From the NCBI RefSeq assembly GCF_001043005.1, contig NZ_JYKZ01000002.1, forward strand, positions 62,001 to 126,000: DNA of 64,000 nt. Direction: 5' to 3'. The position numbers and the translations under genes were made by a program. The notes under the pieces are model-generated. The model saw nothing but the letters and a program-made list of their open reading frames with translations, did not search any database and was not told the origin of the DNA. Of this stretch, positions 9,397 through 19,101 are shown one piece after another. This DNA comes from Pseudomonas psychrophila. GTDB taxonomy: Bacteria; Pseudomonadota; Gammaproteobacteria; Pseudomonadales; Pseudomonadaceae. How positions within the stretch are numbered: the stretch's first letter is position 1; each line of letters opens with the position of its first letter.

Positions 9397-10163
9397 GATG
9401 GTTTACCGTCAGAATTACGGGCCAGACGTTTGCCGAGTGCTACTTGCAGGCGTTTTGGCAAGTTCGCCAACAGCCGCAGCGTGACGATAAACAGGGTGGG
9501 GAAGGCGATCTCCAGCGGACGTTTTTTCAGGCGCTGGCAAATATGCTGTGCCGCCTTTATCGCTGACCAGCGCATGGGCATCGGGAAATCGTTGTTTTCG
9601 GTGAGCGGAGTATCGACGAAGCCCGGGCTGACGAGGGTGACGTCGATGCCTTCCTGGGCCAGGTCGATACGCAACGATTCGAGCAAATAGCGCAAGCCCG
9701 CTTTTGACGCTCCATAAGCCTGGGCACGTGGCAGCGCCCAATAAGTGACAGAACTCACCACCCCCACCAGATACGGACGCGAACCAGCGCGCAGTAGTGG
9801 CAGTGCGCTCTCAATGCAGTAACAGTTGGCCAGCAGGTTGGTGCGCACCACGCGCTCAATCAGTGCAGAGTCGAATTCGCGCACGTCGACATATTCACAG
9901 GTCCCGGCGTTGAGGATTACGGTGTCCAGAGCGCCCCAGGCTTGGGCGATGCGTTTGCTGATCTCTCGGACCTGCGCAATGTCGGTCAGGTCGCCGGGCA
10001 CCAGCAGGACTTGACCAGGGAAACGGTCGGACAAGGCTTTCAAGGGGGCGATCGTGCGAGCAGTCAACGCCAGCCGGGCGCCGCTTATGAGCAATTCCTC
10101 AGCCATTTGGGCGCCAATCCCGCTGCTGGCGCCTGTCAGCCAGATCCGCCGTCCGTCAGCCAT
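9393..10163 (-). CDS. Short-chain dehydrogenase/reductase (SDR)
   Basis: A 256-residue classical SDR. It has the NAD(P)-binding TGASSGIGAQM motif near residues 10-20, the NAG motif (VILNAGTCEYVD), the catalytic Ser (GVVSSVTYW) and the YGASKAG Tyr/Lys pair, followed by LVSPGFVDTPLT. The preference for an Arg after the GxxxGxG strand (LTARTIAP) suggests NADPH. The substrate is unknown; in the operon it lies between photolyase (8-base overlap) and the FAD oxidase (4-base overlap), so it probably belongs to the lipid-modifying set. Confidence 0.88.
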   Translation of the reverse strand: MADGRRIWLTGASSGIGAQMAEELLISGARLALTARTIAPLKALSDRFPGQVLLVPGDLTDIAQVREISKRIAQAWGALDTVILNAGTCEYVDVREFDSALIERVVRTNLLANCYCIESALPLLRAGSRPYLVGVVSSVTYWALPRAQAYGASKAGLRYLLESLRIDLAQEGIDVTLVSPGFVDTPLTENNDFPMPMRWSAIKAAQHICQRLKKRPLEIAFPTLFIVTLRLLANLPKRLQVALGKRLARNSDGKPS

Positions 10164-11601
10164 GGCTCACCTCCAGTAATTGCCGTGATGGCAAGCTCTT
10201 GAAAGCGCTCAGGGCCCGCTCACGGCTTTGGCTCAAATTGACCATGGGCGCCGGGTAATTGGCCACGCCAAACAGCCCGCCTATAGAGGCGGGGTTATGC
10301 ACCTGTTTTTTATTCAGATCCGCCAGTTGAGGCAGCCAGTGCTTGATAAACCGGCCCTCTGGATCAAAACGCTCTGACTGAGTCAGCGGGTTGAAAATTC
10401 GGAAATACGGTACTGAATCGGTGCCTGTGGATGAGCTCCACTGCCAGCCACCGTTGTTGGCGGCCAGATCGCCGTCGATCAAGTGCTGCATAAAAAACCG
10501 CTCGCCTTCGCGCCAGTCGATCAACAGGTTTTTGGTCAGGAACATTGCGACCACCATGCGCAGGCGGTTGTGCATCCAGCCGGTTTCCAGCAGTTGGGCA
10601 ATCGCCGCGTCGATAATCGGGAAACCGGTGCGCCCCTGTTTCCAGGCGGCCAGTTCATCCGGTGCGTTACGCCACGGCAGGTACTCAGTTTCGGGGCGGA
10701 AGGCCCGATGGCGGGAGACCCTTGGGTAACCGACCAGAATATGTTTGTAGAACTCGCGCCATAGCAGTTCGGTAATCCAGGTGAACACCCCCGGGCTGCC
10801 GCTTTCAAACTCGCCGTTGTTACTGTGCAATGCCGCATGCAGGCATTGGCGGGGTGAGATAACGCCCGCCGCGAGATAGGTCGAAAGTTGGCTGGTACCG
10901 GGCTTCGCCGGCAGGTCGCGTTCGTCCTGGTAGAAATGAATTTGCTCATCGGCAAACTGCGCCAGGCGCTGCTGAGCTTCTTTCTCGCCTGCGGGCCACA
11001 GCGCCCGAAGAGATTCGCTGGGCGCAGCAAAACCGCTGACCGATTCGGGAATGCTGTCAGGCACGATGTTCAGCGGTGCCTGGCTGTCAGGCCTGGCGAC
11101 AATACGCGGCAAGGCCATGTGCAGTCGGTTGTAGCAGATCCTGCGAAACTGGCTGAAGACCTGAAAGTACGAGCCCGATTGCGTCAGGATGCTGCCCGGC
11201 TGAAACAGCAGTTGGTCGAGGTAGCGATGAAACTCGATACCCCGGGCTTCAAGGCTCTGTGCCACCTCCTTGTCACGACGGGTTTCGTTGATGCCGTATT
11301 CTTCATTGACGTGGACTGCCTGAACGTCGAGTTGCTGACACAGTTCAAGCAGCACTGCAGACGCCTGATCCCAGGTTGGGGCGGTACGAATCAGCAGCGG
11401 GATATTCAGTTGCTGCAAGCTGTCACTCAAGGTGCGCAGGTTTCGCAGCCAGAAATCGACTTTGCTCGGCGCATCATCATGGGCCTGCCATTGCTCGGGG
11501 CTGATGAGGTACACGGCCGCAGTAGGGCCACGTTTGGCTGCGGCGCTCAGGGCGGTGTTGTCGTAGTGGCGCAAGTCGGTGCGCAGCCAGATCAGTTGCA
11601 T
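10156..11601 (-). CDS. phrB: Deoxyribodipyrimidine photolyase (class I CPD photolyase)
   Basis: PhrB repairs cyclobutane pyrimidine dimers with blue/near-UV light, using reduced FAD and an antenna pigment. The 481-residue protein has the N-terminal antenna domain (MQLIWLRTDLRHYDNTAL), the FAD-binding TSQLSTYL segment, LLWREFYKHIL, and the long signature TGWMHNRLRMVVAMF..DWREGERFF..GGWQWSSSTGTD typical of CPD photolyase rather than cryptochrome. AAGGA lies 8 bases before the ATG. It follows the LitR-like regulator by 12 bases, an arrangement conserved in light-induced Pseudomonas loci. Confidence 0.95.
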   Translation of the reverse strand: MQLIWLRTDLRHYDNTALSAAAKRGPTAAVYLISPEQWQAHDDAPSKVDFWLRNLRTLSDSLQQLNIPLLIRTAPTWDQASAVLLELCQQLDVQAVHVNEEYGINETRRDKEVAQSLEARGIEFHRYLDQLLFQPGSILTQSGSYFQVFSQFRRICYNRLHMALPRIVARPDSQAPLNIVPDSIPESVSGFAAPSESLRALWPAGEKEAQQRLAQFADEQIHFYQDERDLPAKPGTSQLSTYLAAGVISPRQCLHAALHSNNGEFESGSPGVFTWITELLWREFYKHILVGYPRVSRHRAFRPETEYLPWRNAPDELAAWKQGRTGFPIIDAAIAQLLETGWMHNRLRMVVAMFLTKNLLIDWREGERFFMQHLIDGDLAANNGGWQWSSSTGTDSVPYFRIFNPLTQSERFDPEGRFIKHWLPQLADLNKKQVHNPASIGGLFGVANYPAPMVNLSQSRERALSAFKSLPSRQLLEVSHG

Positions 11602-11613
11602 GTCAATTCCTTG

Positions 11614-12549
11614 CTATAAAAGGCCGAGTTGGCTGAGGCGTTGATGGGCCTCAACCGGGTCGTGGGCCAGGTACAATCCTGCGATCTCGGTTGCAGTTAC
11701 GGACAACAGGTCGAAATGGATGCATACCGTTGGTCCGGCAATCAGGGCCGGGCATTCAATGCCGCCCAGTAGCTTGGGCAGTGCTTGGGTATTAAGGGTC
11801 TTGCTCGAATACAGCACCACCGCGCGGGGCTTTAAATGCTCCACAGCAAGGCCCAGCTCGCCGTTGGGCAGTGGCGCGTCGAACACTTCGACCGGGCAGT
11901 GACTGCTGCTGACCAGCAGTGCGGTGAGCCACAGTTGAGGCTCGAAAGGCAGGTCCGAATGGTTGATCAGCAATACCGGTGCACCCTTGAGCGAGCGGTT
12001 GTTGTGATAAATCCGGGCCCCCAGTTTGCTGCGCAACCAGGAGTGGAAAAACACCCGTTCCAGTTGCGCACCGAATTGCCCTTGCCAGCGCTGTTCCAGA
12101 TCGTTGAGCAGGGGCATCAGCAGTTGTTCGCAGAGCGGGCGAGCGGGGTAGAGCGACATCGCCTGATTGAAGCAATCATCCAGGCGGCGCTCGGCCAGTT
12201 CACCGATGGACTCCATCATGGTTTGGCGCCAGGTCTGCCAGTCACTGTCGGGTGTTTCGGCTGGAGTCGAAGGCGTGTTAAGCAGCGGCTTGATCTGGCT
12301 GACCGAGACACCACGATTGAGCCACAACAAAATGTGCTGGATGCGCTGGATGTGTTCGGTCGAAAACAGGCGATGACCCTTGGCCGTGCGGTGCGGCACG
12401 ATCAGGCCATAGCGGCGCTCCCAGGCACGCAAAGTCACGGCATTCACACCGGTGATGCGCGACACTTCACGAATGGGCAACCAGCCTTCAGCCAGTGCCT
12501 GGCTGTAGTCCGTGTCAGGGGTATTGGACATGATCAGGTCATCATTCAT
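11614..12549 (-). CDS. MerR-family regulator, class II LitR/PplR-like light regulator
   Basis: A 311-residue regulator. Residues 24-63 form a MerR winged helix (LPIREVSRITGVNAVTLRAWERRYGL..GHRLFS). The rest is a four-helix bundle plus Rossmann-like domain laid out as in CarH/LitR. The cobalamin motifs are absent: after W155 the CarH W-x9-EH pair is R165-V166, and the DxHxxG histidine position is F202. That is the pattern expected of class II LitR proteins, which in P. putida act with short LOV photoreceptors; no LOV gene is in this window. The start could instead be MSNTPDT at 12531; neither has a good ribosome site, and coupling to the gene 2 bases upstream is likely. Confidence 0.85.
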   Translation of the reverse strand: MNDDLIMSNTPDTDYSQALAEGWLPIREVSRITGVNAVTLRAWERRYGLIVPHRTAKGHRLFSTEHIQRIQHILLWLNRGVSVSQIKPLLNTPSTPAETPDSDWQTWRQTMMESIGELAERRLDDCFNQAMSLYPARPLCEQLLMPLLNDLEQRWQGQFGAQLERVFFHSWLRSKLGARIYHNNRSLKGAPVLLINHSDLPFEPQLWLTALLVSSSHCPVEVFDAPLPNGELGLAVEHLKPRAVVLYSSKTLNTQALPKLLGGIECPALIAGPTVCIHFDLLSVTATEIAGLYLAHDPVEAHQRLSQLGLL

Positions 12550-12551
12550 GG

Positions 12552-13520
12552 TCAGATGGCATTGCGCAGGCTGAGGTCTTCAGGATGCGGCTGAAGGTAA
12601 ACCTGGCGCGAGATATACGGGTTCGGGTGCAGGCGAAAGTGATGCTTGAGCAGGGTCAACGGCACCACCAGCGGCACGATGCCGTGCAGGTACTGGCCAA
12701 TCAGTTGTTGAACTTCCTGCTTGTCTTCCGGGCTGATGGATTGCTTGAGGTAGCCGCTGATGTGTTGCAGCACATTGGTGTGGGTGCGGCGGGTCGCGCA
12801 CTTTTTCAGGGCTTTCATCAGTTCGCTGAAGTACTGCGGTGCTATGTCTCGCGGGTCTTGCTTGCCAAGACTGCCGAGCAGATTGCCTAGGATTTTGTAC
12901 TGCACCGGATGATGGGCCATCAGTTGATATTTGTAGCAGGCGTGAAACTCAGTCAGCGAACGGCGGGTGATGCCCTGTTCGAGTAGGGCTTGCCAGGCGC
13001 TGTAGGCATAGACCCGGGTCATGAAGTTTTCGCGCAGAACCGGATCATTCAATCGACCGTCTTCCTCCACCGGCAAGTCGGGATGGGCGTCACAGAACGC
13101 TTGGGCGTAAATGCCGCGCCCGCTCAACTCCGCAGGGCGACCACCGTCCTGGTACACCTTGACCCGCTCCAGGCCGCATGACGGCGACTTTTGCATGAAG
13201 ATGTAGCCACAGATATCGGTGTGAGCTGCGGCCATTTCCACACCGTAGTCGTGCAATGGCCGGGTCACGTTCAACGTGCTGTCGACGGTGCCAACAGCTT
13301 GCGGTTGTGCAGGGTTGCCCACCAGTCGTACAGGTTGGCGCGGAATGCCAAGACCGATGGCGACCTCGGGGCACAGGGGCACGAATTCGAAGTGTTGGTT
13401 CAACGTCTGGCTGCACAGCCGCGACTCTTTGTGCCCGCCGTTAAAGCGGACTTCGGCCCCCAGCAAGCATGCGCTGATGGCGATTTTCGGTTTGTGCCGG
13501 GCGGGAACGGTGCTGGCCAT
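12552..13520 (-). CDS. DUF523 and DUF1722 domain protein (YbgA-like)
   Basis: A 322-residue two-domain protein. The N-terminal DUF523 domain (IAISACLLGAEVRFNGGHK, then FVPLCPEVAIGLGIPR and QKSPSCGLERVKVY) carries several conserved cysteines. The C-terminal DUF1722/YbgA domain contains LTEFHACYKYQLMAH. Biochemical function is unknown; related genes recur next to photolyases. The start at MASTVPARHK (13520) has GGAGG 9 bases upstream. It is the first gene of the operon, directly behind two LitR-type operators and a promoter, so light induction is expected for it and the genes after it. Confidence 0.85.
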   Translation of the reverse strand: MASTVPARHKPKIAISACLLGAEVRFNGGHKESRLCSQTLNQHFEFVPLCPEVAIGLGIPRQPVRLVGNPAQPQAVGTVDSTLNVTRPLHDYGVEMAAAHTDICGYIFMQKSPSCGLERVKVYQDGGRPAELSGRGIYAQAFCDAHPDLPVEEDGRLNDPVLRENFMTRVYAYSAWQALLEQGITRRSLTEFHACYKYQLMAHHPVQYKILGNLLGSLGKQDPRDIAPQYFSELMKALKKCATRRTHTNVLQHISGYLKQSISPEDKQEVQQLIGQYLHGIVPLVVPLTLLKHHFRLHPNPYISRQVYLQPHPEDLSLRNAI

Positions 13521-13543
13521 GTGACGAACCTCCAAGAATTACT

Positions 13544-13567
13544 TGTACATCTTTTAATCGATGTACA
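13544..13567. promoter_or_regulatory. LitR/PplR-type operator, copy 1
   Basis: A perfect TGTACA-N12-TGTACA element (half-sites 13544-13549 and 13562-13567). It fits the consensus T(G/A)TACA-N12-TGTA(C/T)A reported for P. putida PplR1. It lies 24 to 47 bases before the ATG of the DUF523 gene, just downstream of the predicted transcription start near 13571. Confidence 0.8.
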
Positions 13568-13577
13568 GCTTGAGTTC

Positions 13578-13605
13578 ATCATAGGCCTGATGTTGTACAA
13601 GTCAA
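13578..13605 (-). promoter_or_regulatory. Predicted sigma70-type promoter of the light-island operon
   Basis: Read on the minus strand, TTGACT (13605-13600) is followed after 16 bases by TATGAT (13583-13578). The -35 hexamer sits inside operator copy 2 and the predicted start lies next to operator copy 1, so a bound LitR protein could block polymerase. Confidence 0.6.
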
Positions 13606-13617
13606 TTATCTTGTACA
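13594..13617. promoter_or_regulatory. LitR/PplR-type operator, copy 2
   Basis: A second perfect TGTACA-N12-TGTACA element (half-sites 13594-13599 and 13612-13617), 26 bases from copy 1. The -35 hexamer of the predicted promoter lies within its spacer. Confidence 0.8.
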
Positions 13618-13642
13618 AGTATTTGGAGTGCTGCCGAAAGGA

Positions 13643-14868
<1,226 letters not shown>

Positions 14869-14887
14869 CTACGCCGTTGGCAATACC

Positions 14888-14911
14888 TGTACAATTCTAT
14901 TTGTTAGTATA
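14888..14911. promoter_or_regulatory. LitR/PplR-type operator, copy 3 (one mismatch)
   Basis: TGTACA-N12-AGTATA, one base off the consensus T(G/A)TACA-N12-TGTA(C/T)A, in the divergent gap between the renalase-like gene and the TIGR01777 gene. Weak promoter hexamers (TTGTAC-N17-TAGTCT) overlap it on the minus strand. Which of the two flanking genes it controls is not clear. Confidence 0.6.
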
Positions 14912-15032
14912 GGTTTTAGTCTTTCTTCCAGATCCATGTGGCCTATTCTTAAGTCAGGTCGACGACCGATAAAAGGTCTTCATATAAAAATAGACCAGTG
15001 CTCCCGATAAAACTCCTTGCGAGGATCAACTC

Positions 15033-15935
15033 ATGCACATATTGCTGACCGGCGGTACAGGCTTGATAGGGCGTCAGCTCTGTCGTCACTGGCTGGCGCA
15101 AGGCCATCGCCTTAGTGTGTGGAGTCGGCGCCCAGAGCAAGTGGCCCGACTGTGCGGCGCTCAGGTCAAGGGGATTGCCCTCCTCGAAGAGCTGGGACAG
15201 GAGCGGATTGATGCTGTGGTCAATCTGGCAGGCGCACCCATTGCGGACCGTCCCTGGACCCGCAAACGCAAGGCTTTGCTGTGGAGCAGTCGCATCACCC
15301 TGACCGAAACCCTTGTGGCCTGGCTGGAAAGCCGTGAGCAAAGGCCATCCGTGTTGGTATCCGGTTCGGCCGTGGGCTGGTATGGCGACGGGGGTGAGCG
15401 TGAGCTGACCGAAGACTCGCCGCCCGTCAGCGAAGATTTTGCCAGCCACTTGTGCATTGCCTGGGAGGAGACCGCGCAGCGGGCGCAAGCCTTGGGGATC
15501 CGTGTGGTACTGGTGCGCACGGGTCTGGTGCTGGCGGCCGAAGGCGGTTTTTTGTCGCGCCTGTTGTTGCCGTTCAAGCTGGCACTGGGCGGGCCCATAG
15601 GCAATGGTCGGCAATGGATGCCGTGGATTCATATCAAGGATCAAATTGCCCTGATTGATTTTCTTGTGCATGAGAATGCCACCAGCGGTCCTTATAATGC
15701 TTGCGCGCCGCACCCGGTACGTAATGCCGATTTCGCCAGGACTTTGGGCAGCGTGTTGCACCGTCCGGCGTTTATGCCCATGCCCGCCTTTGTGTTGCGC
15801 GTGCTGTTAGGCGAAATGTCCGGTTTGTTACTGGGTGGCCAGCGGGCGATGCCTGCAAGGTTGCAGGCTGCCGGTTTTACTTTTCAGTTCACCGATTTGC
15901 GCGCGGCACTCGATGATGTAGCCGCCCGCCTCTGA
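15033..15935 (+). CDS. TIGR01777 family NAD(P)-dependent epimerase-like protein
   Basis: A 300-residue extended-SDR-like protein with the nucleotide-binding [15 protein letters not shown], the [13 protein letters not shown] segment diagnostic for TIGR01777 (YfcH/SulA-type), a WYGD motif in [12 protein letters not shown], and a C-terminal DUF1731 region ([26 protein letters not shown]). Its substrate is unknown. GAGG lies upstream of the ATG. It is 13 bases before hemH and divergent from the renalase-like gene, with LitR operator 3 in the shared gap. Confidence 0.9.
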   Translation: MHILLTGGTGLIGRQLCRHWLAQGHRLSVWSRRPEQVARLCGAQVKGIALLEELGQERIDAVVNLAGAPIADRPWTRKRKALLWSSRITLTETLVAWLESREQRPSVLVSGSAVGWYGDGGERELTEDSPPVSEDFASHLCIAWEETAQRAQALGIRVVLVRTGLVLAAEGGFLSRLLLPFKLALGGPIGNGRQWMPWIHIKDQIALIDFLVHENATSGPYNACAPHPVRNADFARTLGSVLHRPAFMPMPAFVLRVLLGEMSGLLLGGQRAMPARLQAAGFTFQFTDLRAALDDVAARL

Positions 15936-15948
15936 AATAGGAAGTTGC

Positions 15949-16974
15949 ATGACCGACCACGCGCTGTTGCTGGTTAACCTGGGTTCACCGGCGTCTACTT
16001 CGGTAGCGGATGTACGCAGTTACTTGAACCAGTTTTTGATGGACCCGTACGTGATCGATTTGCCGTGGCCGGTGCGGCGTTTGCTGGTGTCGCTGATCCT
16101 GGTCAAGCGTCCCGAACAGTCGGCCCATGCTTATGCCTCGATCTGGTGGGACGAGGGTTCGCCGCTGGTTGTGCTCAGCCGTCGCTTGCAGCAGGCGATG
16201 ACTAAAGAGTGGACTCAGGGCCCGGTTGAACTGGCAATGCGTTACGGCGAGCCGTCGATTGAAACCGTGCTCACCCGTCTGGCGGCGCAGGGCATCAAGA
16301 AGGTCACGCTGGCACCGCTTTATCCACAGTTCGCTGACAGCACCGTGACCACCGTGATTGAAGAAGCCAAGCGCGTGGTCAAGGCTAAAAAGCTGCCGAT
16401 GCAATTCTCGATTGTGCAGCCGTTCTACGATCAACCCGAGTACCTCGATGCCCTTGTGGCCAGTGCCAAGCCGCATCTGGAGCAGGATTACGATCATCTG
16501 CTGCTGAGTTTTCACGGTTTGCCCGAGCGGCATTTGCACAAGCTGGACCCGACCGGTAACCATTGCTTCAAGAATGAAGACTGTTGCCAGAACGCTTCAC
16601 CCGCGGTTCTGCAAACCTGTTATCGAGCCCAGTGTTTGCGTTCTGCCCAGGCCTTTGCCGAGCGTATGGGCCTGCCTGACGGCAAATGGTCGGTGGCGTT
16701 CCAGTCACGTTTGGGCCGGGCCAAGTGGATCGAACCCTACACGGAGGCGCGTCTTGATGCGTTGGCCAAACAGGGAGTGAAGAAGCTGTTGGTGATGTGC
16801 CCGGCGTTTGTGGCCGATTGCATCGAAACGCTGGAAGAGATTGGTGATCGCGGACGCGAGCAGTTTATAGAGGCGGGGGGCGAAGAGTTGGTGCTGGTGC
16901 CGTGTCTCAATGACAGCCCGCAATGGGCGTCGGCGTTGAAAACATTGTGTGAACGGGCGCCGCTGGCGCTTTAG
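15949..16974 (+). CDS. hemH: Ferrochelatase
   Basis: HemH inserts Fe2+ into protoporphyrin IX, the last step of heme synthesis. The 341-residue protein shows [11 protein letters not shown] at the N-terminus, the catalytic histidine in [12 protein letters not shown], and the C-terminal conserved [19 protein letters not shown]. The cysteines in DCCQNA could hint at an Fe-S form, but this is not certain. It probably shares a transcript with the TIGR01777 gene. A 13-bp hairpin directly after it separates it from convergent uraA. Confidence 0.97.
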   Translation: MTDHALLLVNLGSPASTSVADVRSYLNQFLMDPYVIDLPWPVRRLLVSLILVKRPEQSAHAYASIWWDEGSPLVVLSRRLQQAMTKEWTQGPVELAMRYGEPSIETVLTRLAAQGIKKVTLAPLYPQFADSTVTTVIEEAKRVVKAKKLPMQFSIVQPFYDQPEYLDALVASAKPHLEQDYDHLLLSFHGLPERHLHKLDPTGNHCFKNEDCCQNASPAVLQTCYRAQCLRSAQAFAERMGLPDGKWSVAFQSRLGRAKWIEPYTEARLDALAKQGVKKLLVMCPAFVADCIETLEEIGDRGREQFIEAGGEELVLVPCLNDSPQWASALKTLCERAPLAL

Positions 16975-16980
16975 AAAAAC

Positions 16981-17013
16981 CCGTGTGGGAGCGGCTTGCT
17001 CGCTCCCACACGG
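16981..17013. terminator. Hairpin between hemH and uraA
   Basis: A perfect 13-bp stem (CCGTGTGGGAGCG / CGCTCCCACACGG) with a 7-base loop lies between the two convergent stops. It lacks a clear U tract and is also a half-size relative of the GTGGGAGC REP family, so it may serve both strands as a transcript end. Confidence 0.6.
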
Positions 17014-17021
17014 ATTACAGG

Positions 17022-18296
17022 TCAGATAACGGGCCCGTCACCTTTCTTGTGTTTCCAGCTGTCATTGCCCGGCAGGATCAGGTTCAGCGCAATGGCCACA
17101 ATGGCGCACAGCGCGATGCCTTTCAGACCGAAATCTTCAGGCCCCATCCCCGTCCCGATCAGCACACCGCCAATCCCGAACACCAACGTCACCGATACGA
17201 TCACCAGGTTGCGTGCCTCGCTCAGGTCGACCTGGTGGCGGATCAGGGTGTTCATGCCCACGGCTGCAATTGAACCGAACAACAGGCACAGAATTCCGCC
17301 CATTACGGGGACCGGAATGCTTTGCAGCAGTGCGCCGAACTTGCCGACAAACGCCAGGCTGATGGCGAAGATCGCCGCCCAGGTCATGATTTTCGGGTTG
17401 TAGTTCTTGGTCAGCATCACTGCGCCAGTCACTTCGGCGTAGGTGGTGTTGGGTGGTCCACCCAGCAAACCAGCTGCGGTGGTGGCAATGCCGTCACCGA
17501 ACAGCGTGCGGTGCAGACCCGGCTTCTTCAGGTAGTCGCGACCCGTCACGCTGCCTACGGCAATCACGCCGCCGATATGTTCAATGGCCGGAGCAAGGGC
17601 TACCGGGACGATAAACAGAATCGCCTGCCAGTTGAACTCGGGGGCCGTGAAGTGCGGCATGGCGAACCACGGCGCAGCGGCGATTTTGGCGGTGTCGACG
17701 ACGCCGAAGTAGAACGCCATGCCAAAACCTACCAGCACGCCGGCGATGATGGGCACCAGACGGAAAATCCCTTTGCCGAATACAGCCACGATCAATGTGG
17801 TCAGCAGCGCTGGCATCGAAATCATCATGGCGGTTTGATAGTGAATCAGCTCGGAGCCATCTTCAGCGCGGCCCATGGCCATGTGCGCAGCAATGGGCGC
17901 CATTGCCAGGCCAATCGAGATAATCACCGGGCCGATCACCACAGGTGGCAGAAGGCGGTCGATAAAACCGGTGCCCTTTAGCTTTACCGCGAAACCGAGA
18001 AAGGTGTACACGAAACCGGCTGCCATGACGCCGCCCATGGTCGCGGCCAGGCCGAACTGCCCCTTGGCGAGAATGATCGGGGTAATGAAAGCGAAACTCG
18101 AAGCCAGAAAGACCGGCACTTGGCGCCGGGTCACGATCTGGAACAGCAGAGTCCCGAGACCCGCCGTGAACAGCGCAACGTTAGGGTCGAGGCCTGTAAT
18201 CAACGGCATCAACACCAACGCGCCAAACGCCACGAAGAGCATCTGCGCGCCAGAAATTATCTGGCGCCAGAGCGGGTCGTTGAACTCGTCCTGCAT
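17022..18296 (-). CDS. uraA: Uracil permease (NCS2 nucleobase:cation symporter)
   Basis: An inner-membrane uracil:H+ symporter of about 424 residues with many hydrophobic segments. It has the NCS2 features APAIEHIGGVIAVGSVTGRD and GGPPNTTYAEVTGAVMLTK, which contain the substrate-binding Glu positions. The start at MQDEFNDPLWRQ (18296) is 1 base after the upp stop, giving an upp-uraA salvage operon. Longer in-frame extensions would run into upp and are not needed. Confidence 0.93.
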   Translation of the reverse strand: MQDEFNDPLWRQIISGAQMLFVAFGALVLMPLITGLDPNVALFTAGLGTLLFQIVTRRQVPVFLASSFAFITPIILAKGQFGLAATMGGVMAAGFVYTFLGFAVKLKGTGFIDRLLPPVVIGPVIISIGLAMAPIAAHMAMGRAEDGSELIHYQTAMMISMPALLTTLIVAVFGKGIFRLVPIIAGVLVGFGMAFYFGVVDTAKIAAAPWFAMPHFTAPEFNWQAILFIVPVALAPAIEHIGGVIAVGSVTGRDYLKKPGLHRTLFGDGIATTAAGLLGGPPNTTYAEVTGAVMLTKNYNPKIMTWAAIFAISLAFVGKFGALLQSIPVPVMGGILCLLFGSIAAVGMNTLIRHQVDLSEARNLVIVSVTLVFGIGGVLIGTGMGPEDFGLKGIALCAIVAIALNLILPGNDSWKHKKGDGPVI

Positions 18297-18297
18297 G

Positions 18298-18936
18298 TTA
18301 TGCGTCCTTTTGCTTGGTGCCGAAGATCTTGTCGCCGGCATCGCCCAGGCCCGGAATGATGTAGCCGTGCTCGTCCAGGCGCTCATCGATCGAGGCCGTG
18401 TAGATGATCACGTCGGGGTGGGCCGCTTCTACAGCAGCAATGCCTTCAGGGGCGGCAACCAGCACCATGGCGCGGATTTCCTTGCAACCGGCTTTTTTCA
18501 GCAGATCAATAGTGGCAACCATTGAAGAGCCAGTTGCCAGCATCGGGTCGATAATCATCGCCAGACGCTCGTCGATTTCCGGTACGAGTTTTTCCAGGTA
18601 GGTATGGGCCTGAAGGGTTTCTTCGTTACGGGCAACGCCGACAGCGCTGACTTTGGCGCCCGGGATCAGGCTCAGAACGCCTTCCAGCATGCCGATACCG
18701 GCGCGCAGGATGGGAACGACGGTAATTTTCTTACCGGCAATTTTTTCAACTTGAACCGAGCCGCTCCAGCCTTCGATCTCGTAGGTTTCGAGAGTCAGGT
18801 CACTGGTAGCTTCGTAGGTCAGCAAAGCGCCGACTTCCTGGGCGAGCTCTCGGAAATTCTTCGTGCTAATGTCAGCGCGACGCATGAGGCCGAGTTTATG
18901 ACGGATTAGCGGATGGCGTATCTCACGGATAGGCAT
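18298..18936 (-). CDS. upp: Uracil phosphoribosyltransferase
   Basis: Upp makes UMP from uracil and PRPP. The 212-residue protein has the PRPP-binding motif [17 protein letters not shown] and the C-terminal uracil-binding segment [17 protein letters not shown]. It begins [16 protein letters not shown], typical of the family. It is the first gene of the upp-uraA operon and diverges from hpt; the 165-base gap holds both promoters and a 10-base palindrome AGATTAATCT. Confidence 0.98.
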   Translation of the reverse strand: MPIREIRHPLIRHKLGLMRRADISTKNFRELAQEVGALLTYEATSDLTLETYEIEGWSGSVQVEKIAGKKITVVPILRAGIGMLEGVLSLIPGAKVSAVGVARNEETLQAHTYLEKLVPEIDERLAMIIDPMLATGSSMVATIDLLKKAGCKEIRAMVLVAAPEGIAAVEAAHPDVIIYTASIDERLDEHGYIIPGLGDAGDKIFGTKQKDA

Positions 18937-19101
18937 AGGGAAAAACTCCGGGGGGCAGGCAAAAAAACCGGCCTAGATTAATCTAATCCGGGGTGATGTC
19001 CTACAGACATTACTGCACGTTAGTCCATAAATGCTTGATCTGAGCCATGCGGATGCGTACCTTTGCCCGCTTTTCTTGCACAACCCCCCCTGGAGAGCGT
19101 C

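Noticed and set aside
16981..17013. Possible tRNA or small RNA from the hairpin after hemH
   Set aside because: Only a single stem-loop; no cloverleaf and no promoter. Best read as a terminator or REP half.
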